Source: Amycolatopsis suaedae
GTDB taxonomy: Bacteria; Actinomycetota; Actinomycetes; Mycobacteriales; Pseudonocardiaceae
Length of the DNA stretch: 64,000 nucleotides
Direction: 5' to 3'
Assembly: GCF_004214935.1 (NCBI RefSeq)
Contig: NZ_SFCC01000016.1
Location: forward strand, 62,001-126,000
Below, one piece after another: positions 41,754-50,973 of the stretch. Numbering within the stretch: the stretch's first letter is position 1; each line of letters opens with the position of its first letter. The notes beneath the pieces were generated by a model. The model searched no databases, was not told the DNA's origin, and saw only the letters and a program-made list of their open reading frames with translations. The translations under genes and the position numbers were made by a program.

Positions 41754-42488
41754 TCAGGACAGGTGGGTGGTGAGCCACTGCTGCCAGGCGGGCTCGCCGG
41801 CGTGGTCGTCGGTGTAGAACAGGTGCATCGCCAGGATCGACGGCCCGAAGCTCTTCATGAACCGGTACATCGCGTCCGGGGTGCGGATGCCCAGGGTGTC
41901 GTCGTTGACGGCGTAGACCGTGCCCTCCACCGGGCCTTCCGGGGCGTCGAAGCGCACCGCGTCGCCCGCCGAGGGCCAGCCGGGCAGGCCGAGTGCCGTG
42001 GCCAGCCGGTCGCGGGTGGCGGCCCAGTCGGGCGCCGGCGGGCCGAACGCGGTGAACGCCGCGGCCCGGCGGCCCGCGTAGTGCCGCAGGTAGGTGGCCA
42101 GCGTGGCGAAGAACATCGCGCCGCCCTTGGACATCATGTCGAACTCGTCGGCCCAGTCGTCGCCGGGCAGGAAGCCGGAGGTGACCATCCGGACGACGGT
42201 GCTGCCGGAGTCGCGGCCCTCGACGAGGAACTCGTAGGCGATGAACCGGCCGTCCTCGTCGGGCTGCTCACCGTAGGCCAGCCGCTTTCCCGGCTCCCAC
42301 GCGGTGATCGGCTGCACCGGGGCGTACTGGCCGAACAGGGTGCTGACGCTGCCGCCGGGCCCGGGGGAGACCTCGTTGCGGCCCATGAACCAGGACGTGA
42401 TGCCCGGCCCGGTGGCGATGGCGTCCCACACCTGCTCGGGCGTGGCGTCGACGGTGAACTCGTCGGTGTTCTCGAACTTGTGTCCCAT
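41754..42488 (-). CDS. SRPBCC (AHSA1-like) domain protein
   Basis: The protein has 244 residues. The N-terminal 150 residues are an AHSA1 fold (DEFTVDATPEQVWDAIATGPG, SWFMGRNEVSPGPGG, STVVRMVTSGFLPGDDW). The extra C-terminal region of about 90 residues (FDAPEGPVEGTVYAVNDDTLGIRTP) is another beta-rich segment. It follows the HTH gene by 4 nt. Together the two make a split version of the fused ArsR-SRPBCC protein at 35.4 kb. Confidence 0.85.
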   Translation of the reverse strand: MGHKFENTDEFTVDATPEQVWDAIATGPGITSWFMGRNEVSPGPGGSVSTLFGQYAPVQPITAWEPGKRLAYGEQPDEDGRFIAYEFLVEGRDSGSTVVRMVTSGFLPGDDWADEFDMMSKGGAMFFATLATYLRHYAGRRAAAFTAFGPPAPDWAATRDRLATALGLPGWPSAGDAVRFDAPEGPVEGTVYAVNDDTLGIRTPDAMYRFMKSFGPSILAMHLFYTDDHAGEPAWQQWLTTHLS

Positions 42489-42492
42489 GTGG

Positions 42493-43080
42493 TCAGTCTG
42501 CTTTCGGGGTGATGGGGTGGATGGCGAGCACGACGCGGTGCGGTCGCCCGCCCCCGGCGTTCTCGTCGTGGTACTGGGAAATCAGCCGGGTGACGGTGGT
42601 GGCCAGCTCGTCGGCGAACGCGGACCGGTCGGCCGCTGAGGCGAACCGGACCTCGCCGTCGACGGCGAAGGTGGAGACCCGCTTGCCCGCCCTGGTGGCG
42701 CCGGTGACCAGCGCGCCGACCTCGCGGACCATGCGTGCCGCGACGGCCAGCAACCACCGGGCGGACAGCCGGTCCGGCGCGCGGTCGGGGTCCGGCTGCA
42801 CCGGGCCGAGCGCGCTGGGGGAGATGACGTAGGAACCCGCGGTGGCCCGCAGGATCCGTTCGGTCACGTTGCCCTTGCGGCGTTCCTCCACGAGTTCGAC
42901 GAGGCCGTGCCGCTCCAGCGCGCGCAGGTGGTAGTTGACCTTCTGCCGGGGCAGATCCACCCGCGACGCCAGCATGGCGGCCGAGCCGGGTTCGGCCAGT
43001 TCGGCCAGCAGGCGGGCGCGTACCGGGTCCAGGGACACCTCGGCGGCCGCCGCGTCTTCGATCACCGTCACGTCGAACAT
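42493..43080 (-). CDS. ArsR-like HTH transcriptional regulator
   Basis: The protein has 195 residues from ATG 43080; AAGG lies 7-8 nt upstream and TTGACA lies farther up. The winged helix reads LDPVRARLLAELAEPGSAAM ... VDLPRQKVNYHLRALERHGLVELVEERRKGN. The C-terminal part (SARWLLAVAARMVREVGALV, HRVVLAIHP) is a dimer/ligand region without metal-binding Cys pairs. It is probably autoregulatory and controls the downstream SRPBCC-hydrolase-sigma genes, which run in the same direction. Confidence 0.86.
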   Translation of the reverse strand: MFDVTVIEDAAAAEVSLDPVRARLLAELAEPGSAAMLASRVDLPRQKVNYHLRALERHGLVELVEERRKGNVTERILRATAGSYVISPSALGPVQPDPDRAPDRLSARWLLAVAARMVREVGALVTGATRAGKRVSTFAVDGEVRFASAADRSAFADELATTVTRLISQYHDENAGGGRPHRVVLAIHPITPKAD

Positions 43081-43210
43081 GCGACAACCTTCGCACCGAA
43101 AACATGAGTTGTCAAGAAAGAAAAAATTGTCGGTGCTGTCCACCGAAGTGAGACCTCGCACAACGGGCAAAACGGTTGCTAGAAACGAGCTCTCCGACCT
43201 GGGGGTGCTC

Positions 43211-45556
43211 ATGCGCCGGCTCGTCACGCTCCTGCTCGTCCTGAGTTCCCTGACCGCGGTCGCCACCGCGCCCGCCTCGGCCGCGTCGCCCACGGTCCAC
43301 CGGGTGGCCGGCCTGGAGCGGCCGGTGCGGCTGGTGGTCGACACCTGGGGCGTGCCGCACATCTACGCGCTGACCACCGGCGACGCGTTCCTGGCGCAGG
43401 GGTTCAACGCGGCGCGGGACCGGCTGTTCCAGCTGGATCTGTGGCTGCGTAAGGGAACCGGCCGTCTCGCCGAGGTGTTCGGCGAGAGCTACGTCGAGCA
43501 GGACCGGGCGTCGCGGCTGTTCCTCTACCGCGGCGACATGGAGCGGGAGTGGGCCGCCTACGGCCCGGAGGGCAGGGCGGCCGCGACCCGGTTCGCCACG
43601 GGCGTCAACGCCTACCTCGACTGGCTCCAGCAGAACCCGGGCGCGCTGCCGGTCGAGTTCCAGAAGCTGAACTACCGGCCGGCCCGCTGGACGCCCGAGG
43701 ACGTCGTGCGGATCCGTACCCACGGCCTGAGCCGTAACCTCCACAACGAGGTGACCCGGTCCCGGACCACCTGCGCCGCCGGCCCGGCGGCCGACCGGTT
43801 CCGGGTCCACCTGCAACCCGCACACCAGCCGGCCGTCCCGGCGGGCCTGGATCCCTGTTCGCTGCCGGCTGACCTGCTCACCGTGTTCGAGTTGGCCACC
43901 TCGCCGCCGTACGTACTGGGCGGTCCCTCCGGCAGCGCGATGGCGCCGCAGGGCAGCAACAACTGGGTCGTCTCGCCGAGCCGGACCACCACCGGGCGGC
44001 CGATCCTGGCCGACGACCCGCACCGCGGCATGTTCGCGCCGTCGGTGCGTTACCTGGCGCACGTGTCCGGCCCGGAGTTCGACGTCATCGGGGCGGGGGA
44101 ACCGTTCGCGCCGGGCATTTCCATCGGGCACAACGGGACCGCGTCGTTCGGGCTGACCGTGTCCGAGGTCGACCAGGAGGACCTCTACGTCTACGAACTC
44201 GACCCGGCCGACCCGGACCGCTACCGCTACGGCGACGGCTGGGAGGACATCCGCACGGTCACCGAGCAGGTTCCGGTCGCGGGTGGGACGAGCAGGCCGG
44301 TGACGCTGCGGTTCACCCGGCACGGTCCGGTGATCAAGGCCGGCGCCGGCCGCGCGTACGCCGTCCGCGCCGCGTGGCTGGAGCCGGGCGGGTCGCCGTA
44401 CTACGGCAGCCTGAGCTACCTGCGGGCCAAGAACTTCGGCCAGTTCCACCGGGCGCTGGACAACTGGAACATCCCCACGGTCAACCACGTCTACGCCGAC
44501 ACCAGCGGGACGACCGCGTGGGCGGTGGCGGGGCTCGCGCCGCGGCGGAAGGGCTACGACGGGCTGTACCCCGTCCCCGGTGACGGCCGCTACGAATGGG
44601 ACGGCTTCGTGAGCAAGCGCGAGCTGCCCCGCACGGTCGACCCGCGCGAGGGGTTCTTCGCCACCGCAAACGACTTCAACATCCCGCCGGACCATCCCCA
44701 CCACCGGGGACTGAGCTACGAGTGGTCCAATCCGTCGCGGCACCAGCGCATCAGCGAGGTCCTGCGGAGCAGGCCGAAGTCGTCGGTCGCCGACTCGGCG
44801 GCGCTGCAGAACGACCAGCTGTCCATCCCCGCCCGCCGCCTGCTGGCGTTGCTGGCGCCGCTGTCGTCGGACGATCCCGACACCGCCGCCGCGCTGGCTG
44901 TACTGAACGGCTGGAACGCCGTGACCGGCCCGGAGTCCGGGCCGGCGGCGTTGTTCGAGAACTGGTTCAGCGGCCCGCTCGGCCACCACTTCCTCCGGGC
45001 GGCGGCACCGAAGGAGCTCCTGCCGCTGGTGCCGGTGCCCGATCATCAGGTGCTGCTGGACGCGATGGAGAACCCGCTGGCGTGGTTCGGGCCGGATGGC
45101 GTCCGCATCCGGGACGGCGTGCTGCTCGGCTCGCTGGCCGAGGCGTTCCGCGCGACCAGGGAGCGGCTCGGTGCCGATCCCGCGACGTGGCGGTGGGGCG
45201 AACTGCAGCACACGATGTTCTGGCATCCGCTGGCGGGGCAGGATCCGGCGTTGCGGGTCGGCCCGTTGCCCAGGGGCGGCTCCTGGTACACCGTCGACAT
45301 CTCGCACTACCTGCCCTACCCGCCCTTCGGCTACCGGCAGTTCGCCGGGGCGAGCTTCCGCATGGTGCTCGACGTGGGCAACTGGGACGCCTCGCTGGCG
45401 ATCAACGCGCCCGGCCAGTCGGGTGACCCGCGTAGCCCCGGCTACCGTGCGCTGGCCGAGAAGTGGCGGACCGGGCAGTACTTCCCGCTGCTGTACTCCC
45501 GGGCCGAGGTGGAACGCAACGCGGCCCAGCGGATCATCCTGCTGCCCGCGCGCTGA
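43211..45556 (+). CDS. Secreted penicillin acylase-family (Ntn) amidohydrolase
   Basis: The protein has 781 residues from ATG 43211, with GGGGG 5 nt upstream. The signal peptide (RR, then LVTLLLVLSSLTAVATAPASA) is followed by the A-chain start TVHRVAGLERPVRLVVD. The autocatalytic nucleophile Ser249 sits in QGSNNWVVSP after Gly, as in penicillin and acyl-homoserine-lactone acylases, and is followed by DDPHRG. The B-chain runs to the C-terminus (AEVERNAAQRI). It hydrolyses amide-linked acyl groups outside the cell; the substrate may be a beta-lactam, lipopeptide or acyl-homoserine lactone. A decayed tandem copy follows. Confidence 0.92.
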   Translation: MRRLVTLLLVLSSLTAVATAPASAASPTVHRVAGLERPVRLVVDTWGVPHIYALTTGDAFLAQGFNAARDRLFQLDLWLRKGTGRLAEVFGESYVEQDRASRLFLYRGDMEREWAAYGPEGRAAATRFATGVNAYLDWLQQNPGALPVEFQKLNYRPARWTPEDVVRIRTHGLSRNLHNEVTRSRTTCAAGPAADRFRVHLQPAHQPAVPAGLDPCSLPADLLTVFELATSPPYVLGGPSGSAMAPQGSNNWVVSPSRTTTGRPILADDPHRGMFAPSVRYLAHVSGPEFDVIGAGEPFAPGISIGHNGTASFGLTVSEVDQEDLYVYELDPADPDRYRYGDGWEDIRTVTEQVPVAGGTSRPVTLRFTRHGPVIKAGAGRAYAVRAAWLEPGGSPYYGSLSYLRAKNFGQFHRALDNWNIPTVNHVYADTSGTTAWAVAGLAPRRKGYDGLYPVPGDGRYEWDGFVSKRELPRTVDPREGFFATANDFNIPPDHPHHRGLSYEWSNPSRHQRISEVLRSRPKSSVADSAALQNDQLSIPARRLLALLAPLSSDDPDTAAALAVLNGWNAVTGPESGPAALFENWFSGPLGHHFLRAAAPKELLPLVPVPDHQVLLDAMENPLAWFGPDGVRIRDGVLLGSLAEAFRATRERLGADPATWRWGELQHTMFWHPLAGQDPALRVGPLPRGGSWYTVDISHYLPYPPFGYRQFAGASFRMVLDVGNWDASLAINAPGQSGDPRSPGYRALAEKWRTGQYFPLLYSRAEVERNAAQRIILLPAR

Positions 45557-45651
45557 CAAGAAAAACTGTCGGGACAATCCGTGGTCGCGAACCCTTGGAG
45601 GTCACCCGATCGGGTTGCTAGAAAAGGGGTCCTGCGATCTGGGGGTAACCA

Positions 45652-46802
45652 ATGCGCCTGTTGCGGTCCTGCTCGTCCTGAGTTCGTTGCTCGCACTCGC
45701 CACCGCGCCCGCCGCGGCGGCACCGGAGACACCACGGACGGTCCACCGGGTGGCGGGCCTGGAGCGGCCGGTGCAGCTGGTTGTCGACAAGTGGGGCGTG
45801 CCGCACATCTACGCGCTGACCACCAACGACGCGTTCCTCGCGCAGGGGTTCAACGCGGCGCGGGACCGGCTGTTCCAGATGGATCTGTGGCTGCGTAAGG
45901 GAACCGGCCGGTTCCTCGCCACCGCGAACCAGTTCAACATCCCGGCCGATCACCCGCTGTACCGCAAGCTCAGCCACGAGTGGGCCGACCCGACCCGGCA
46001 CCAGCGCATCAGCGAGGTCCTGCGGAGCAAGCCCAAGTCGTCGGTCGCCGACCCCACGGCGCTGCAGAACGACCAGCTGTCCATCCCCGCCCGCCGCCTG
46101 CTGGCCCTGCTGGCACCGCTGACGTCGGACAACCCCGACACGGCGGCCGCGCTGAAGGTGCTGAAGGGCTGGAACCACGTGGAGGGGCCGGAATCCGGCC
46201 AGGCGGCGCTGTTCGAGAACTGGTTCACCGGGCCGCTCGGCCGCTACTTCCTGTACGCGGCGGCGCCGAAGGAGATCCTGGAGTGGCTGCCCATCCCCGA
46301 CCACCAGGTGCTGCTCGACGCCATGGAGAACCCGGTCAAGTGGTTCGGCCCGGACGGCGCCAGGGTCCGCGACCAGTTGCTGCTGGACTCGCTCGGCGAG
46401 GCGTTCGCCGCGACGAAGCAGCAGCTCGGCGCCGACCCCGCGAAGTGGAAGTGGGGCACGCTGCAGCACACGTTGTTCTGGCACCCGATGTCCGGCTCGG
46501 AACCGACGTTCAACGTCGGCCCGTTCCCCAAGGGCGGGTCCTGGCACACGGTCGACCTGTCGTACTACCTGACCGACAGCTACCGGCAGGTCGGCGGGGC
46601 GACGTTCCGGATGGTGCTCGACGTGGGCAACTGGGACGCCTCCCGGGTCGTGAACGCGCCCGGCCAGTCGGGCGACCCGCGTAGCCCCGGCTACCGTGCG
46701 CTGGCCGAGAAGTGGCGGACCGGGCAGTACTTCCCGCTGGTGTACTCCCGGGCCGAGGTGGAACGCAACGCCGCGCAGCGGATCACGCTGCTGCCCGCCT
46801 GA
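45652..46802 (+). pseudogene. Decayed tandem copy of the penicillin acylase
   Basis: This copy aligns with the upstream gene from its leader through the stop. The ATG equivalent (45652) is out of frame: four bases are missing within the signal region, and that frame stops after MRLLRSCSS. The copy joins KGTGR directly to FLATANQFNIP, removing about 1.19 kb in frame (about 396 residues) including the catalytic Ser. A TTG at 45615 could open 395 codons, but the product would still lack the nucleophile and processing site. Its last 120 bp are almost identical to the parent gene, so the duplication or a conversion event is recent. Confidence 0.85.
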
Positions 46803-46810
46803 CCGTCCCC

Positions 46811-46869
46811 AAGCACGTGAAGGCCACCTTCATTACGTGAGACGTGGTGAAGGTGGCCTTCACGTGCTT
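46811..46869. repeat. Solo GTGAAGG hairpin repeat, perfect 22-bp arms
   Basis: AAGCACGTGAAGGCCACC followed by TTCA (46811-46832) pairs exactly with 46848-46869, leaving a 15-nt loop ACGTGAGACGTGG-like centre. TTT follows the right arm. It lies 8 nt after the acylase pseudogene stop and may act as a terminator. It equals the two ends of the 12-kb and 25-kb elements joined without cargo. Confidence 0.85.
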
Positions 46870-46939
46870 TGACGGCTGCGGGGGCCCGGCCTGACCCGGA
46901 CACGGGCCTTGCCCGCGAAACGCCGGATGGGTAACCTCT

Positions 46940-46967
46940 GGAAAGCGCTTACAAGAAAGCGCTTTCC
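46940..46967. promoter_or_regulatory. LacI-type double operator upstream of the sugar dehydrogenase
   Basis: GGAAAGCGCTT (46940-46950) and AAGCGCTTTCC (46957-46967) form an 11-bp inverted repeat with a 6-nt spacer. Each arm also contains the 8-bp palindrome AAGCGCTT. GAAAGCGCTTTC is a typical LacI-family half-site arrangement in actinobacteria. It lies 69 nt before the predicted TTG start, so carbon-source repression is plausible. Confidence 0.65.
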
Positions 46968-47036
46968 GCCGTGTCCTGTCCGCCGGTGTGGTGGATGTGC
47001 CTGCCACCGCACCCGCTCACAAGGTGGTGAGCAAGG

Positions 47037-49376
47037 TTGTCGATACGCAGACGGTGCTCGCGGGCCGCTCTCGCCGCGGTGGTGATCGCCGGTGTGGTGG
47101 TCGCCCCAGCCACGGCAGGGGCCGCGGCCACCCCGCCGCCGGACGTCCAGCTCCCCGACCCGATCCCGGAGAAGGCCATCCCGGCCGGCTTCGGGCTGGT
47201 GCTGGACGAGCTGGTCACCATGCCCAGGTCCGCGCCCGATCCACCGCCCGACGACAAGCGCCTGCAGCGCTGGGCCCGGATCAACTACGTCGGCGAGGTG
47301 CCCGACGGCTCGGGCCGGCTCTACGTTCCCGACCTCAACGGCAAGCTCTACCTGCTGCGTGACGGGGTGCCGACGACGTATCTCGACGTCGGCGGCACGT
47401 TCGAGCCCGACTTCTGGGCCACCCGCGGCCTGGGCAGCGGGTTCGGTTTCGTGACGTTCCATCCGGAGTTCGCCCGCAACGGCAAGTTCTACACCACCCA
47501 CACCGAGACCGGCCGGGCGCTGACCGAGAAACCGCCGCACCTGCCGACGCAACCCGGCACCGTGATCCACAGCGTGGTCACCGAGTGGACCGCGGCCGAC
47601 CCGGCCGCACCGACCTTCCGGGGCACCCACCGCGAGATGCTGCGGATCGGGTTCTCCGGGTTCACCCACGCCATCCAGCAGATCGACTTCAACCCCAACG
47701 CCCGCCCCGGCGACGAGGACTACGGCCTGCTCTACCTCGCCGTCGGCGACGGCGGACGCGGGGTGAGCAGCACCGATCCGCAGAACCTCGCGGTCCCGCA
47801 GGGCAAGATGCTGCGCATCGACCCGGCCGGGACCGACGGCGCGAGCGGGCAGTACGGCGTGCCGCGGGTCAACCCGTTCCACGGCAGGCCGGGAGTGCTC
47901 GGGGAAATCTTCTCCTACGGCTACCGCGACCCGCACCGGTTCAGCTGGGACACCGGCGGCAGGCAGCGGCTCTACCTCGGGCACATCGGCGAGCACGCCA
48001 TCGAGGCCGTCTACGACGTGCGCGAGGGCGACAACTCCGGCTGGAGCCAGCGGGAGGGCGCGTTCGTCTACAAGCGTTCCGACCGCTGCTACCTGTGGTC
48101 GCTGCCCGCCGACGACGCCAAGAACCGCTTCGCCTACCCGGTCGCGGCCTACGACCACGATCCGCCGCCGTCCTGGCAGTGCCGGGGCGACGTCGGGCGC
48201 GCCATCGCGGGCGGGTTCGTCTACCGCGGGTCGAAGGTGCCCGAGCTACAAGGAAAGTACCTGTTCGCGGACCTGGTGGACGGCAGGGTGTTCTACACCG
48301 AGTCCGGCCAGATGGTCCGCGGCGCGAAACGGCTGGCGCCGCTGCACCAGGTGTCCATCTTCGACTCGTCCGGCAAACGCACCAGCATGCCGGAACTGGC
48401 CGGGGACGCCCGGGTGGACCTGCGGTTCGGCACCGACAGCTCCGGCGAGCTTTACGTGCTGTCGAAGGCCAACGGCAAGATCTGGCGGGTCACCGGCGTC
48501 CGGCCGGTCGACCCGGCGGCCTCGGCCGTCACCCCGAGCCTGGAGCCGGACCTGGTGGCGCACTACGACTTCGCGCATCCCGCCGCCGACCGTGCCCGCG
48601 AACGCGACCTCGGCCGGTCGGGTACGCAGCTGAACCTGGTCAACGGCGGTGCCGCGATGCGGGTGCCCGGCGCGGCGTACCCGAGGGGCGGACAGGCACT
48701 GGAGACCAGGCAGGTCAACCCGGACCGGGCGGGCAACGACGACTGGAAGGCCGGTGTCTACGACGCCGGGGGAACACCGACACTGGGCGCGTTCAACGGA
48801 GTCCGCGAGACGACCGTGATGGGCTGGTTCCGGCTCGGCCCGGACAACCCGGCCCGCAACTCCGGTTCGGCCGATCCGGACGACCGCTACGGCGCCGTCG
48901 GGCTGGCCGGTGTGCTTTCCGGCGACTCCAACGGGCACGCGGTGCGCGCACTGCTCGAACTGATCGAAGTGGACGGTCAGCTGCGGGTGGTTGCGCTGGG
49001 CAGGCGGCTGGACGGCGGGGCGTCGCAGACGTTCGCGGCGAACGCCGACTGGCGTACCCTGCTGCCGGAGAACGAGTGGGTGTTCCTCGCCGCCACGTTC
49101 GACTTCGACAAGGGCACGATGGCGTTGTACCGCAACGGCCAGCCGGTGCCCGGTTTCTACGTCGTGCCGGGTGATCCGTGGCAGGTCAAGTCGGCCCCGG
49201 GGCCGCACTACACGTCGCCGACCAACCCGAGGGGCTTCAAGATCGGCGGCAGTTACCCGCAGAACACCCGCGAGGGCAACGCCTGCAACTGCCGTTACGA
49301 CGACCTGATGTTCCTCGACCGCGCCGCGAGCCAGGCCGAGATCGCCGCGCAGTACCACCTGTCGGTACACGGGTAG
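47037..49376 (+). CDS. Secreted PQQ-type glucose/sorbosone dehydrogenase-like protein with LamG-like domain
   Basis: The protein has 779 residues from TTG 47037; only a weak GGTGG lies 9 nt upstream, but no other in-frame start precedes the signal peptide (IRRRCSRAALAAVVIAGVVV). Residues 50-490 are a soluble beta-propeller of the GSDH family (RGLGSGFGFVTFHPEFARNG, LYLAVGDGG, SYGYRDPHRFSWDT, GGFVYRGSKVPELQGKYLFAD). Residues 515-779 are a concanavalin/LamG-like domain (ETTVMGWFRLG, NEWVFLAATFDFDKGTMALY, YDDLMFLDRAASQAEI). It probably oxidises a sugar at the cell surface; cofactor binding is inferred from the family. Confidence 0.85.
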   Translation: MSIRRRCSRAALAAVVIAGVVVAPATAGAAATPPPDVQLPDPIPEKAIPAGFGLVLDELVTMPRSAPDPPPDDKRLQRWARINYVGEVPDGSGRLYVPDLNGKLYLLRDGVPTTYLDVGGTFEPDFWATRGLGSGFGFVTFHPEFARNGKFYTTHTETGRALTEKPPHLPTQPGTVIHSVVTEWTAADPAAPTFRGTHREMLRIGFSGFTHAIQQIDFNPNARPGDEDYGLLYLAVGDGGRGVSSTDPQNLAVPQGKMLRIDPAGTDGASGQYGVPRVNPFHGRPGVLGEIFSYGYRDPHRFSWDTGGRQRLYLGHIGEHAIEAVYDVREGDNSGWSQREGAFVYKRSDRCYLWSLPADDAKNRFAYPVAAYDHDPPPSWQCRGDVGRAIAGGFVYRGSKVPELQGKYLFADLVDGRVFYTESGQMVRGAKRLAPLHQVSIFDSSGKRTSMPELAGDARVDLRFGTDSSGELYVLSKANGKIWRVTGVRPVDPAASAVTPSLEPDLVAHYDFAHPAADRARERDLGRSGTQLNLVNGGAAMRVPGAAYPRGGQALETRQVNPDRAGNDDWKAGVYDAGGTPTLGAFNGVRETTVMGWFRLGPDNPARNSGSADPDDRYGAVGLAGVLSGDSNGHAVRALLELIEVDGQLRVVALGRRLDGGASQTFAANADWRTLLPENEWVFLAATFDFDKGTMALYRNGQPVPGFYVVPGDPWQVKSAPGPHYTSPTNPRGFKIGGSYPQNTREGNACNCRYDDLMFLDRAASQAEIAAQYHLSVHG

Positions 49377-49388
49377 GGACAACCACAC

Positions 49389-49433
49389 CGTCGTTGCTCG
49401 GGCAGGCCGCATGGGCCGGCCCGGGCAACGACG
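49389..49433. terminator. Hairpin between the sugar dehydrogenase and hydrolase genes
   Basis: CGTCGTTGC (49389-49397) pairs with GCAACGACG (49425-49433), and the stem extends with CGGGC / GCCCG. No T-tract follows, which is common for GC-rich actinobacterial terminators. Confidence 0.55.
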
Positions 49434-49446
49434 ACAGGCTGGCATC

Positions 49447-50835
49447 ATGCGAATCCCAGTCCTCGCCGCGGTGCTGGCCACCGCGGCGTCCCTGTGTTCG
49501 GCCGTACCCGCGAATGCGGCGGCGGTGTGGGAACCGTGCGACCCCGCGCCGCTTCAGTGCACGTCGGTCGCCGTCCCGCTGGACCACGCCCGGCCGCACG
49601 GCGCGCAGGTGTCGCTGCGGGTGTCCCGGCTGCCCGCGGGACGGCCCGCCGACCGGCGCGGCACGCTGGTGCTGATTCCCAGCGGGCCCGGCAACACCGG
49701 CGTGGCCCGGCCGGTCACGCTGAACCTGCCGCCGGAGGTCCGCGACGTCTACGACGTGGTGAGCTTCGACCCGCGCGGGCTGGGCGGCAGCACGCTCGCG
49801 AGCTGCGAGCTGTCGCTGGCCGACCTCGGTGGCCTCAACCCGTGGCCCGCTCCCGACGGCGGCATCTCCGCCAACGTCGCCACCGCACGGCGGGTCGCCG
49901 CGGCGTGTGCGGGCAACGGCGGCGACCTGGTGCGCAGCATCAGCTCGCGGACCGAGGTCGACGACCTCGACCGCATCCGCGCCGCGCTGGGGGAGCGGCG
50001 GATCTCCTACTGGGGCATCTCCTACGGCGCCTACGTCGGCGCCGCCTACGCCACCCGCTATCCGGGCCGGACCGACCGGGTGGTGCTGGACAGCCTCGGC
50101 GATCCCGACCCGGACCGGCTGGCCCGCGGCTGGCTGGCCAACACCGCAGTCGGCGCTGAGGACCGGTTCGCCGACTTCGCCAGGTGGGCCGTCGCGCAGG
50201 GAATGGCGCCGGACGCCGCCGCGGCCCGCGAGCTGTTCCTGTCCGCGGCCGCGCGACTGGACCGTTCGCCGCGCGAATGGGTCACCGGCAACACGTTGCG
50301 CGAGGCCTTGCGCGGGCTCAACACCGACGCGGGCCTGCCCCGGCTGGGCCAGCTCGTCCGGGTCGCCTCCGGCGGGCCGCTGCCCGCGCCGCCACAGCCG
50401 CCGCCGGCCGCGGCGCTGCAGAACCTGGCCGCCGTGGCGACGGCCACGATCTGCAACGACGTCGCGTGGCCCCGCCCGGTCGAGGACTACCGGCGCGGCG
50501 TCGCGGACAACCGCGCCCGGTACCCGCTGACCGCGGGGATGCCTGCCAACATCACGCCGTGCGCGTTCTGGCCGTACCCGCCGCACCAGCCGATCCGGAT
50601 CACCGACCGGGGGCCGTCGAACGTGCTGCTGGTGCAGAACCTGCGGGACCAGGCCACGCCCTACGCCGGCGCGCTGAGGATGCGCGAGGCACTCGGGCGG
50701 CGCGCCGTGCTGGTCTCGGTCGACGCGGGCGGGCACGGCAGCTACCGCTCCTCGGGCAACGCCTGCGGCGACGCCGCGGTCACCCGCTACCTGCTGACCG
50801 GCACCCGCCCCGCCACCGACGTTCTCTGCCGCTGA
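49447..50835 (+). CDS. Secreted alpha/beta hydrolase (tripeptidyl aminopeptidase-like)
   Basis: The protein has 462 residues. A Sec signal peptide ends near ANAAA. The mature start VWEPCDPAPLQCTSVAVPLDHARPHG is typical of SlpD/E and SCO7095-like peptidases. The elbow YWGISYGAYVG carries the nucleophile Ser. The C-terminal TAP-like region (NVLLVQNLRDQATPYAGALRM, DAGGHGSY) supplies Asp and His. It probably removes N-terminal peptides outside the cell. At least six Cys suggest disulfides. Confidence 0.88.
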   Translation: MRIPVLAAVLATAASLCSAVPANAAAVWEPCDPAPLQCTSVAVPLDHARPHGAQVSLRVSRLPAGRPADRRGTLVLIPSGPGNTGVARPVTLNLPPEVRDVYDVVSFDPRGLGGSTLASCELSLADLGGLNPWPAPDGGISANVATARRVAAACAGNGGDLVRSISSRTEVDDLDRIRAALGERRISYWGISYGAYVGAAYATRYPGRTDRVVLDSLGDPDPDRLARGWLANTAVGAEDRFADFARWAVAQGMAPDAAAARELFLSAAARLDRSPREWVTGNTLREALRGLNTDAGLPRLGQLVRVASGGPLPAPPQPPPAAALQNLAAVATATICNDVAWPRPVEDYRRGVADNRARYPLTAGMPANITPCAFWPYPPHQPIRITDRGPSNVLLVQNLRDQATPYAGALRMREALGRRAVLVSVDAGGHGSYRSSGNACGDAAVTRYLLTGTRPATDVLCR

Positions 50836-50973
50836 CGGCACACGTGCGACGCGACACACCCGAACATCCGTGCGAGGGCTGTCGGCCGGGCGCGCTACCC
50901 TCTCCAGTTGTGCGATGCCGGTAGATCCGGCCTCTGATGCCTCCGTTGCATGCGTGACCTGGGAGAAGCTGCT

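Noticed and set aside
42143..42155. Bacteriophage or plasmid attachment site near a repeat
   Set aside because: No integrase, direct-repeat border or tRNA 3' end is present anywhere in the window.
45615..46802. Short functional acylase paralogue starting at TTG 45615
   Set aside because: It lacks the catalytic Ser and processing site, and its apparent start is far from a ribosome site; treated as a pseudogene.
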